A stretch of 64,000 nucleotides of DNA, taken from contig NZ_JAOCCU010000001.1 of the NCBI RefSeq assembly GCF_029840635.1, forward strand, positions 62,001 through 126,000, given 5' to 3'. The stretch's first letter is position 1. Each line of letters begins with the position of its first letter. Both the position numbers and the translations under genes were made by a program. The stretch is from Mitsuaria sp. GD03876 (GTDB lineage: Bacteria > Pseudomonadota > Gammaproteobacteria > Burkholderiales > Burkholderiaceae_C). Below are positions 25,896 to 33,477 of the stretch, piece after piece. Below the pieces are notes generated by a model. The model saw nothing but the letters and a program-made list of their open reading frames with translations. It did no database searches and had not been told where the DNA came from.

Positions 25896-26339
25896 ATGCG
25901 CGCCCATCGCGTCCTTCTTTCCGTCCTGACCGCCGCCGCCCTCGCCGTCGGCACCGCCGGCGCGGCCCGCGCCCACGGCGGCCCCAGCGAAGCCAGCGTC
26001 GTGCTGTCCGCCCTGCCGGTGGCGATCTCGGTCGTCGCGCCGTCGGCGGTGCTGGTGGCCGGCGCCTCGCTGGTGGTCGTCGCGGTCGAGACCACCGCCC
26101 GCGGCACCGTCTGGGTGCTGCAGCGCGCCTCCGACGGCGCGCGCATCAGCGTCGAGTTCTCCGGCAAAGTCGTCGCCACCGCCGCCAACTCGATCGGCAC
26201 CGCCGTCGTCGTGACCGCGATCAGCACCGGCTACGTGCTGTCCGCCGCCGGCGAGGCGATCGCCTTCATCCCGAACGAGGTCGGCGCCTCGCTGCTGCAC
26301 AACGAGCGCATCACCGACAAGGACCGCGTGACGCGATGA
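25896..26339 (+). CDS. Exported small protein of unknown function (147 aa)
   Basis: The ATG at 25896 has AGGAG 7 nt upstream; an in-frame ATG at 25812, overlapping the previous stop, lacks such a site and would bury the signal peptide. The product has a signal peptide cleaved near ARAHGG and a mature part with two hydrophobic stretches rich in Val and Ala (PVAISVVAPSAVLVAGASLV, TAVVVTAISTGYVLSAAGEA). I do not recognise the family, but it is regularly found just before DUF2145 genes. Its TGA overlaps the next ATG (ATGA). Confidence 0.7.
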   Translation: MRAHRVLLSVLTAAALAVGTAGAARAHGGPSEASVVLSALPVAISVVAPSAVLVAGASLVVVAVETTARGTVWVLQRASDGARISVEFSGKVVATAANSIGTAVVVTAISTGYVLSAAGEAIAFIPNEVGASLLHNERITDKDRVTR

Positions 26340-27193
26340 GCGCCCGCGCCGCCTTCCCGTCCGCTCCGGCGCCCGCGGCCGCGAAGGCGTTGCTGGCCGC
26401 CGCGATGCTGGGCGCGCTGCTCGCCGCCGCGCCGGCCCACGCCGGCCGGGCCTGCGAGGACAAGCCCCCGACGCTCGACCAGATCCGCCGCGGCATGGAC
26501 CTCGCGCAGGCCACCGCCGCCGCGCTGGACCGCAGCGGCGCCGACGTCGTGCTGCTGGCCCGCGCCGGCCAGGACCTGAGCGAGTACGGCCTGCGCTGGT
26601 CGCATGTCGGCTTCGTCTACCGCGACACGGCGGGCACCGGTGCCCAGGCCCGCCCGGTCTGGCGCGTGGTGCACAAGCTCAACGAGTGCGGCACGGCGCT
26701 GTCCGACCTCTACCGCCAGGGCCTGGGCGAGTTCTTCATGGACAAGCCCTTCCGCTACGAGGCCGCCTTCTCGGTGCTCAAGCCCGAGCTGCAGCAGGCG
26801 CTGCTGCCGCTGCTGCGCGAGAACGCGCGCGCCGCCACGATGCATGCGCCGGCCTACAGCATGGTCGCCTACCCCTGGTCGCGCCAATACCAGCAGAGCA
26901 ACCAATGGGCGCTGGAGACGCTGGCCGCCGCCGCCGCGCCGCGCGAGGTCACCAACCGCGCGCAGGCGCAGGACTGGCTCAAGCGCCAGGGCTACCAGCC
27001 GTCCGACCTGCGCCTGTCCACCGCCAAGCGGCTGGGCGCGCGCGTCGGCATGGCCAACGTCGCCTTCGACGACCATCCGTCGGCACGCCGCTTCGCCGGC
27101 CACATCGAGACGACGACCGCCGACACGATGTTCGACTGGCTGATCCGCGGCGGCTACGGCCAGCCCGTCCAGGCCGTGAAGGCCACGCCCTGA
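26336..27193 (+). CDS. DUF2145 domain protein, exported
   Basis: This 285-residue protein has a signal peptide ending near APAHAGRA and the DUF2145 body: WSHVGFVYRD, WRVVHKLNECG, QGLGEFFMD, APAYSMVAYPWSRQYQQSNQ and MANVAFDDHP. The pattern H-x-G, C and N-Q-W resembles NlpC/P60-like or chaperone-type folds, but the activity is unknown. It is translationally coupled to the preceding gene by ATGA and closes a three-gene operon. Confidence 0.82.
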   Translation: MSARAAFPSAPAPAAAKALLAAAMLGALLAAAPAHAGRACEDKPPTLDQIRRGMDLAQATAAALDRSGADVVLLARAGQDLSEYGLRWSHVGFVYRDTAGTGAQARPVWRVVHKLNECGTALSDLYRQGLGEFFMDKPFRYEAAFSVLKPELQQALLPLLRENARAATMHAPAYSMVAYPWSRQYQQSNQWALETLAAAAAPREVTNRAQAQDWLKRQGYQPSDLRLSTAKRLGARVGMANVAFDDHPSARRFAGHIETTTADTMFDWLIRGGYGQPVQAVKATP

Positions 27194-27268
27194 CACGCGA
27201 CTGACGGACACTCCCTCGTCCCCGGTCCTCCCCGTTCCTCCCCGAACTTCCACAGCGAGCCCTCCCCC

Positions 27269-29194
27269 ATGAGCGACGCCCAACACCCCAGCCAGTTCGC
27301 CCTCCTGGGCCAACGCCGGTTCGCCCCGTTCTTCTGGACGCAGTTCCTCGGCGCGGGCAACGACAACCTGTTCAAGTTCGCCTTCACCGTGCTGGTGACC
27401 TACCAGCTCAATGTCAGCTGGCTGCCGGCGGCGCAGGCCGGGCTGGCGATCGGCGCGCTGTTCATCCTGCCGTTCGTGCTGTTCTCGGCCACCAGCGGCC
27501 AGCTCGCCGACAAGTACGACAAGGCGCGGCTGATGCGCTTCGTGAAGAGCCTGGAGATCGTCATCATGGCGCTCGCCGCGCTGGGCTTCTACACGACCAA
27601 CGTGCCGCTGCTGCTGGGCTGCGTGTTCCTGATGGGGCTGCACTCCACGCTGTTCGGGCCGGTGAAGTACGCCTACCTGCCGCAGCACCTGAACGAGCAC
27701 GAGATCACCGGCGGCAACGGCATGGTGGAGATGGGCACCTTCGTCTCGATCCTGCTGGGCAACCTGGCGGGCGGGCTGCTGGTGGCCGCGCCGATCGTCG
27801 GGCCGCAGCACGTGGCGATCGCCTGCGTGGTGGTGGCGGTGCTGGGCCGCGCGACCGCGCAGGCGATTCCCGCCAGCCCGTCGACCGATCCCGGCCTGGT
27901 CATCAACTGGAACCCGGCCACCGAGACCTGGCGCAACCTGAAGCTGGCGCACGGCCAGCTGGCGGTGTTCCGCTCGCTGCTGGGCATCTCGTGGATGTGG
28001 TTCTTCGGCGCGGTGTTCCTGGCCAACTTCCCGGCCTTCGCCAAGGAGGTGCTGCATGGCAACGAGCAGGTGGCCTCGCTGCTGCTGATGGTGTTCTCGA
28101 TCGGCATCGGCGTGGGCTCGCTGCTGTGCGAGGTGCTGTCGCGCCGCCATGTCGAGATCGGCCTGGTGCCGCTGGGCGCGATCGGCATGAGCATCTTCGC
28201 GATCGACCTGTACTTCGCCTCGCGCGGCCTGCCGCCGTCGGCGCCGCTGAGCGTGGGCGCCTTCCTGGCCAATCACGCCCACTGGCGGGTGCTGGCCGAC
28301 CTGTGCCTGCTGGCGCTGTTCGCCGGCCTGTACAGCGTGCCGATGTACGCGCTGATCCAGATGCGGGCGCAGCCCTCGCATCGCGCGCGGATCATCGCGG
28401 CCAACAACATCCTGAACGCGATCTTCATGATCGCCAGCTCGATCATGGCCGGCGCGCTGCTGGGCGCGGGGCTGTCGATCCCGCAGCTGTTCCTGGTGGT
28501 GGGCATCCTGAACGCGGTGGTCGCGTTCTACATCTTCCTGGTGGTGCCGGAGTACCTGCTGCGCTTCTTCGCTTTCGTGCTGTCGCGGCTGGTCTACCGC
28601 TTCAAGGTCCAGGGCGACCGCCACATCCCGGCGCAGGGCGCGGCGGTGCTGGTGTGCAACCACGTGAGCTTCGTCGACGCGGTGCTGCTGATGGCGGCGA
28701 GCCCGCGGCCGATCCGCTTCCTGATGGACCACCGCATCTTCAAGATCCCGGTGCTGGGCTGGATGTTCAAGCTGGCCAAGGCGATCCCGATCGCGCCGCA
28801 GAAGGAGGACCCCGCGACCTACGAGGCCGCCTTCGCCGCCGCGCAGGCGGTGCTGGACGACGGCGAGCTGGTGGGCATCTTCCCCGAGGGCGGCCTGACC
28901 CGCGACGGCGCGCTGCAGCCGTTCAAGGGCGGCGTGATGAAGCTGCTGGAGGGCCGGCCGGACCTGCCGGTGGTGCCGATGGCGCTGCAGAACCTGTGGG
29001 GGTCGTACTTCTCGCGCGTGGAGCAGGGCGCGGCGATGGTGCGGCCGTTCCGGCGCGGGATCTTCTCGCGCGTCGGGCTGGTGGCCGAGGCGCCGATCCC
29101 CGCGCGCGACGTGACGCCGGAGCTGCTGCGCGAGCGCGTGGCGGGCTTGCTGGGCGAGGCGGCCGCGGTGGCTGGCCAGCCGGCGAAGGCGTGA
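27269..29194 (+). CDS. LplT-type MFS transporter fused to PlsC-type acyltransferase
   Basis: The 641 residues join two parts. Residues 1-430 are a major facilitator domain of the lysophospholipid transporter kind (FAPFFWTQFLGAGNDNLFKF is its signature start). Residues 445-630 are a 1-acyl-glycerol-phosphate acyltransferase domain with the HX4D motif (NHVSFVDAV, near residue 465) and FPEGGLTRDG. Such fusions flip lysophospholipids inwards and re-acylate them. In Aas-type fusions a third, acyl-ACP synthetase domain follows; it is absent here. The gene is monocistronic and marks the left border of the low-GC island. Confidence 0.9.
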   Translation: MSDAQHPSQFALLGQRRFAPFFWTQFLGAGNDNLFKFAFTVLVTYQLNVSWLPAAQAGLAIGALFILPFVLFSATSGQLADKYDKARLMRFVKSLEIVIMALAALGFYTTNVPLLLGCVFLMGLHSTLFGPVKYAYLPQHLNEHEITGGNGMVEMGTFVSILLGNLAGGLLVAAPIVGPQHVAIACVVVAVLGRATAQAIPASPSTDPGLVINWNPATETWRNLKLAHGQLAVFRSLLGISWMWFFGAVFLANFPAFAKEVLHGNEQVASLLLMVFSIGIGVGSLLCEVLSRRHVEIGLVPLGAIGMSIFAIDLYFASRGLPPSAPLSVGAFLANHAHWRVLADLCLLALFAGLYSVPMYALIQMRAQPSHRARIIAANNILNAIFMIASSIMAGALLGAGLSIPQLFLVVGILNAVVAFYIFLVVPEYLLRFFAFVLSRLVYRFKVQGDRHIPAQGAAVLVCNHVSFVDAVLLMAASPRPIRFLMDHRIFKIPVLGWMFKLAKAIPIAPQKEDPATYEAAFAAAQAVLDDGELVGIFPEGGLTRDGALQPFKGGVMKLLEGRPDLPVVPMALQNLWGSYFSRVEQGAAMVRPFRRGIFSRVGLVAEAPIPARDVTPELLRERVAGLLGEAAAVAGQPAKA

Positions 29195-29264
29195 GCTGAA
29201 GTACAGTCGCGACCAACGCGCCGGTGAGACAACCCTTAATGGGCGCCCCACGGTGTAAAGAGCG

Positions 29265-29286
29265 AAGGCCTCCGCAAGGAGGCTTT
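29265..29286 (+). terminator. Terminator after the LplT-PlsC gene
   Basis: AAGGCCTCC-gcaa-GGAGGCTTT forms a 9-bp stem with one G-T pair and is followed by TCTGCT. It separates the core gene from the low-GC operon. Confidence 0.65.
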
Positions 29287-29419
29287 CTGCTATCCGCGAT
29301 CCGAAGCGCTGCTGCAATGCTCAGTGGAGCATCAATGCTGCCTACGGGTCGACCCTGCCCCGAAGTTGGGTGTCGATGATTGCCCGGCACCAAAAGACCC
29401 ATTGCTAGACTCGCCAAAA

Positions 29420-29959
29420 ATGGCAGTCTCGAAGAAGCTCTCCATGACTCAAGCCGCCAGCCGTACGGGAGGCCGTACAGAATTTGCAACCGAAGCGGAC
29501 TTTGTTGAACGTTTTGTCGGCAAGCTCTCGAAAGGTCGGACCTCGTTCGGCAAGGTGCAGATCACGCAGGAGTGGGACCATCGCGCGGGCTTCGTCGATG
29601 TCCTCGCTCGACATCGTCGCAAGACTCTGGTGGCCTTCGAAGCCAAGCTGGACAACTGGAAACGAGCATTTCATCAGGCGTATCGCAGCACTGCGTACGC
29701 CAACAAGTCGTACGTCATCGTCCCCACACATGTGGCCAATAGAGCCCTGAGGGATCGAGACGAATTCGAGTTGCGGGGGGTGGGACTATGTTCATTCGAC
29801 GGGAAGTCCGTGCAGGTGCTCATCGAAGCATCCGAGCAGGACGCACTATTGATCTGGCTGCGCGAGCAGGCGCACGAGCACTTCGACGCGCTCGAAGATG
29901 AGCTCGCAACTGAACCTGGATCAGGTCGCCGCGCAGCTCTGCCAGCAATGCGGATTTGA
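29420..29959 (+). CDS. PD-(D/E)XK nuclease-like protein, first gene of candidate defence operon
   Basis: From ATG 29420 the protein has 179 residues, with no signal or membrane segment. The core reads as a PD-(D/E)XK fold: helix FATEADFVERFVGKL, strand GFVDVLARH with D60, strand TLVAFEAKL with E74-x-K76, then a helix with a Gln (FHQAY, Q86). That is the full set of catalytic residues. The C-terminal part runs into an acidic helix. No Shine-Dalgarno is visible at 29420; 29444 is an alternative start that keeps the motif. The last 62 bases overlap the kinase gene, so the two are coupled. Base composition and codon use (many A/T-ending codons) differ from the surrounding genes. Confidence 0.65.
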   Translation: MAVSKKLSMTQAASRTGGRTEFATEADFVERFVGKLSKGRTSFGKVQITQEWDHRAGFVDVLARHRRKTLVAFEAKLDNWKRAFHQAYRSTAYANKSYVIVPTHVANRALRDRDEFELRGVGLCSFDGKSVQVLIEASEQDALLIWLREQAHEHFDALEDELATEPGSGRRAALPAMRI

Positions 29960-30746
29960 GTTTCGCGGACTCCTGGGAAAGGGCGCGTTCAAGAGCGCCT
30001 ACTTGGCCGTCCATCAGCACTACCCGTTCGCGCTGAAGATCGCCGCTGTTTCGGGCGGCGCCGACCGCCTCATGCGCGAGGCTGAGGCACTCAAGGAGTG
30101 CTCTCATCCCTCGATTGCTAAGCTACTCCAGGCGTTCTCATATGCCTACGGGCCGCATCAGCTGTGGGTTGTCTACGAGGACTACCTTGGCGGAGGCACG
30201 CTTGAGTCACGTCTGAGGATTTCACCGCTGACTGCGCACGACGTCCGCAGCATCGGCATACGGCTGGCCGAGGTGCTCGGCCATCTGGACGACAAGCGTC
30301 TGGTGCATCGAGACATCAAGCCCGCGAACATCATGTTTCGTGGCGTCAACGATGTGGACCCGGTTCTCACCGACTTCGGCATTGTCAGGATGCTGAATCA
30401 GCCAACGTTGACTCAAGCCTTCATGCAGATGGGGCCGGGGACGCCGGCTTATGCGGCTCCGGAGCAACTTACCAACGACAAGTCGCTCATCGACTGGAGA
30501 ACTGACCAGTTCGGACTAGGCATCGTGTTGGCGGAGTGCTTGTTGGGACACCACCCATTCCTGACTCAGGGTCAGAGCATTAACGACGCGATCCACAGCG
30601 TTGCTGCGCGGCAGGAGGTGCCGGCTATCAATGCTCAGCGGCTCAGAGAACTTGGATTCGACAGCGTCACCCGAGCTCTGCGCTCGTGGCCGATCGCGCG
30701 GTTCCGAAAGCCCATCGAGTTCGTCGACGCTCTTATGCGCAACTGA
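29898..30746 (+). CDS. Serine/threonine protein kinase
   Basis: This 282-residue soluble protein is a complete Hanks-type kinase domain with nothing else. The glycine loop is LLGKGAFKSAY (25-35), the ATP lysine K47 (FALKIAA), the helix-C Glu about 61-63, the catalytic loop HRDIKPANIMF (H137, D139, K141, N144), the metal motif DFG (159-161) and the APE motif PAYAAPEQ (187-189). All catalytic residues are present, so it should be active. It lacks membrane, PASTA or sensory domains, unlike housekeeping kinases. It overlaps the nuclease-like gene by 62 nt and is followed after 12 nt by the next gene. A signalling or trigger role is inferred. Confidence 0.9.
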   Translation: MSSQLNLDQVAAQLCQQCGFEFRGLLGKGAFKSAYLAVHQHYPFALKIAAVSGGADRLMREAEALKECSHPSIAKLLQAFSYAYGPHQLWVVYEDYLGGGTLESRLRISPLTAHDVRSIGIRLAEVLGHLDDKRLVHRDIKPANIMFRGVNDVDPVLTDFGIVRMLNQPTLTQAFMQMGPGTPAYAAPEQLTNDKSLIDWRTDQFGLGIVLAECLLGHHPFLTQGQSINDAIHSVAARQEVPAINAQRLRELGFDSVTRALRSWPIARFRKPIEFVDALMRN

Positions 30747-30758
30747 GGGAGCAACATC

Positions 30759-31916
30759 ATGGCCGCCTACCTCCAACAAGGCCACGCCTCTTGGAACCTA
30801 TTAGAGGAACCGGACATTGGGACCTACACCGGCATGGTGCTTAGCCCAGTCAACGATGGTCCGTCCGAAGTTGCCGCCGGGCTGCGCAGACTCGGTGACC
30901 TACGCCCCAACATTGAGGTCATTCTCGATCCGCAGCTGTACAACCCGGCCGTAGACAAGGGGCTGATGGATCGGTGGGCCTACTTCACGTCGGATTTCGC
31001 CACTGCCAACCACGGTGATGCTGCTTGGTGGACTCAGCGCGGCGTTGCCGTCGCAGATCAGGCTGCGGAGCTCGGCGTCGACGCGTTGTGCTCGCCGGCG
31101 ATGTTTCCAAAACACTTCGTCGATGACTACTACAGCCTCGTGGTGGACATTGCCGACGCAACTCGTCAGTACGCAACCGCTCAGGGTCTCGAGACGCTGC
31201 TGACAGCCATCGTCAGCCTTCGCGACCTCGCAAATCCGGCACGGGCGCTCGCGATCGCATCGATCCTTTCTCGCAGCCGCTGTGACCGCATCTATCTCAC
31301 GTTCTTGAACGAGGAGGTGCTGCAGCAAAGGGACCCGCTACACGAGCCCAATGGGCTTCCCACGGCAGTCCACCTAGTTCGACTTCTATCGAGCTACATG
31401 CGGGTGCACGTCGCGTTCGCGGCTCATGACGCCGTGATGTGGAAGTACGCCGGTGCAGCCGATGTCTCCACGGGCAAGTTCATGAACCTTCGGAGGTTCT
31501 CTCCTGGCCGGTGGGAGGAGGCGCAAGGGCGCGGAACGCAGACTGCGTACTGGACCGAGGGCAGTCTGCTGACGCTGCTGCGTCCTGCAGACGTGGCTCT
31601 ACTACGAAGGAATGGATGGTTCGACGGTCGCGATCTCTCGGACAACCCTGCAAGTCTTCGCATCACGGACTTGATCGTCAACGGATCGAAAACACTTTGG
31701 GTGAAAGAGTCGTGGCTGCAGCACCTCCGCTGCATCAGCAACTGTGAAGCACAGTGGAACGAAGGACCAGATGCGGCCGAAGCATTCCTCGTCGAGTCGG
31801 ATCGACTGTGGGGCGACATCATCGACACGCGCCGATTGCTGCTTCAAGACCGCCAGAACAACGGAAATCATGTGCGCCACTGGCTGAACGCTGTTCGAGA
31901 AGGCGGCCGGCGTTAG
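30759..31916 (+). CDS. Unrecognised soluble protein, probable alpha/beta barrel (385 aa)
   Basis: I do not recognise a named family. The protein has no signal peptide or membrane helix. Its first 270 residues alternate short hydrophobic strands with helices in TIM-barrel style: TGMVLSPVN, NIEVILDPQLYNP, VDALCSPAMFP, GLETLLTAIVSL, DRIYLTFLNEE, MRVHVAFAAHDAVMWKYAGA and then a striking DVSTGKFMNLRRFSPGRW. Asp, His and Lys at strand ends suggest an enzyme active site. The layout recalls tRNA-guanine transglycosylase-like barrels such as those used in DNA deazaguanine modification, but no signature of them is present. It starts 12 nt after the kinase with GGGAG upstream and ends 13 nt before the Abi_C gene. 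Confidence 0.6.
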   Translation: MAAYLQQGHASWNLLEEPDIGTYTGMVLSPVNDGPSEVAAGLRRLGDLRPNIEVILDPQLYNPAVDKGLMDRWAYFTSDFATANHGDAAWWTQRGVAVADQAAELGVDALCSPAMFPKHFVDDYYSLVVDIADATRQYATAQGLETLLTAIVSLRDLANPARALAIASILSRSRCDRIYLTFLNEEVLQQRDPLHEPNGLPTAVHLVRLLSSYMRVHVAFAAHDAVMWKYAGAADVSTGKFMNLRRFSPGRWEEAQGRGTQTAYWTEGSLLTLLRPADVALLRRNGWFDGRDLSDNPASLRITDLIVNGSKTLWVKESWLQHLRCISNCEAQWNEGPDAAEAFLVESDRLWGDIIDTRRLLLQDRQNNGNHVRHWLNAVREGGRR

Positions 31917-31929
31917 GAGGATCAATCAG

Positions 31930-32784
31930 ATGAAGAAACTGATCCCTGCACCGGTGCTATCCCTGGTCGCGGACTTTGTCGCCGACCAGGAGACCCACGC
32001 CAGCCTGGACAGCCTCTTCACCTATGCGGAAGCGCCGGGCGATCCTCCGCCAGGCAGCAAGCCAGTGAAGGCGCTCACTTGGCTGCGGGCCACCAACAAG
32101 GATCACCCTGAACCTCTTTCAGTACTGGGGCGGATCATTCACCAGTACATGGAGGCGCCCGAGGTAGCTCAGGACTACAAGTTCGACGATTTGGGGGGGG
32201 ACGAGCCTGAATGGAGCGTCAAGAAGCGCGAGACGGTGCGGAGGATCGAAGCCGCGCTTGCTAAGTATGGGCTTCAATACCGAATGGGCGGCCACATCAC
32301 CGACGGCGGGATGGCGCCCAGCAAGACATTGGGCGAACTTATCCACGGGCGTGACATGCCTGCCATTCATCGGGAGTTTGACCGGGCGATGGAATCAGTC
32401 GAGGCGAAGCCTCGGGACGCAGTGTCCGCAGCTGCGAACGTACTGGAGTCCGTGTTCAAGGTCTACATTGAAGACAATGCCCTGACCATGCCAGACAAGC
32501 AAGACCTGCAGCCAGTCTTCAAGGTGGTGCGAGCCCATCTTGGGCTCGATCCGGCAAGCGTCGAGGACCAGGACCTCCAACGCATCATCACTGGGCTGTT
32601 CTCCGTGGTCGACGGAATCGGTGCGTTGCGAACGCATGCCAGCAGCGCTCACAGCGAGGGCCGGAAAAGCTACAAGCTCGAGCCAAGGCACGCACGGTTG
32701 GCCATCAATGCTGCCCACTCAGTGGCCACATTCATTCTGGAGACGTGGGATAAGCGGGCAACTGCGCAGCGTTCGACCACCTAG
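31930..32784 (+). CDS. Abortive infection protein with Abi_C (HEPN-like) domain
   Basis: This 284-residue protein starts after an AGGAGG. The C-terminal part, residues about 163-273, matches the Abi_C family: DAVSAAANVLESVFKVYIED, QDLQPVFKVVRAHLGL, IITGLFSVVDGIGALR and RHARLAINAAHSVATFILET. Inside it, R234-x6-H241 (RTHASSAH) has the spacing of HEPN ribonuclease motifs. The N-terminal 140 residues are a helical region of unknown role. Proteins with this domain occur in phage-exclusion loci, so this is the likely effector of the operon, probably an RNase held in check until infection. Confidence 0.78.
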   Translation: MKKLIPAPVLSLVADFVADQETHASLDSLFTYAEAPGDPPPGSKPVKALTWLRATNKDHPEPLSVLGRIIHQYMEAPEVAQDYKFDDLGGDEPEWSVKKRETVRRIEAALAKYGLQYRMGGHITDGGMAPSKTLGELIHGRDMPAIHREFDRAMESVEAKPRDAVSAAANVLESVFKVYIEDNALTMPDKQDLQPVFKVVRAHLGLDPASVEDQDLQRIITGLFSVVDGIGALRTHASSAHSEGRKSYKLEPRHARLAINAAHSVATFILETWDKRATAQRSTT

Positions 32785-32899
32785 TAGGGCCGCGATCCCT
32801 TTAAGCCAGTTCGGGCGGGCGATTGGGATTGCCCTTGCCGCCGCGCTCGAAGGACCGCGTCGCTGGTGGCACCGTCGCGAAGGGGACGAAGACGGTTCC

Positions 32900-33409
32900 T
32901 CACCCCCTCCGCGCCCGTAGCATCACGCGCCGGACCCGCAGCCGGATCGCCCTTGCCGAGCGCCACACCGCGCTCGCGCGCACCCAGGCCAGCAGGCCGT
33001 CCTTCCACACCGTCCAGCGCGCGTGCAGCCGCGCGAACCACGGCAGGCTCATCAGCGCGGGCTGCGTCAACGCGAAGATCCGCGCCACGACCGCCGTGCC
33101 GACGACCTTGGCCAGCACGATGACCGCCAGGCCCAGCCCCGGCCGGCCGATGCCGATCAGCCACAGCGCCAGCAGCTTGACCGGCAGCAGCAAAAAGCCC
33201 GGCAGGAAGAACACCACCAGCGCGACATAGGGCGGCAGCCGCCGCACCAGCGCCTCGAGCTGCCGGAACACCGGCAGCCGGCCGATCGCCGCCATCCACC
33301 GCTGCAGCGGTTCCCAGCCCCATTCCTCGAAGAGGATGACCAGGGCCAGCACCACGCGGACCAGCCAGCGCAGCGGCGCGAGCATCGACTTGAACATGGC
33401 CGGGATCAT
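32900..33409 (-). CDS. Membrane protein of unknown function (169 aa)
   Basis: The protein has two or three hydrophobic segments (LVRVVLALVILFEEWGW, YVALVVFFLPGFLLLPVKLL, GLGLAVIVLAKVVGTAVVAR) and a strongly basic C-terminal tail. The spacing and the F-L-P-G-F-L-L-L-P-V-K pattern are typical of a conserved but uncharacterised Burkholderiales inner membrane protein. GC content and codon use return to the genome norm here, so this gene marks the right border of the island. The ATG at 33409 is used; 33397 is also possible. Confidence 0.65.
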   Translation of the reverse strand: MIPAMFKSMLAPLRWLVRVVLALVILFEEWGWEPLQRWMAAIGRLPVFRQLEALVRRLPPYVALVVFFLPGFLLLPVKLLALWLIGIGRPGLGLAVIVLAKVVGTAVVARIFALTQPALMSLPWFARLHARWTVWKDGLLAWVRASAVWRSARAIRLRVRRVMLRARRG

Positions 33410-33477
33410 GCCAGGGCAGCCCCCGCGACCCCCATGCCAGAATCGCCGCCCGCCCCTCGACGGCCCGAGATCCCGCC

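Noticed and set aside
26231-29317. 1028-codon open frame on the minus strand
   Set aside because: Antisense shadow of the LplT-PlsC and DUF2145 genes; composition is Arg/His/Gln-rich with no domain, as expected from high-GC third-position bias.
29420-32784. Prophage or integrative element around the kinase/Abi_C genes
   Set aside because: No integrase, transposase, structural or replication gene and no tRNA at the edges; only composition and content suggest transfer.
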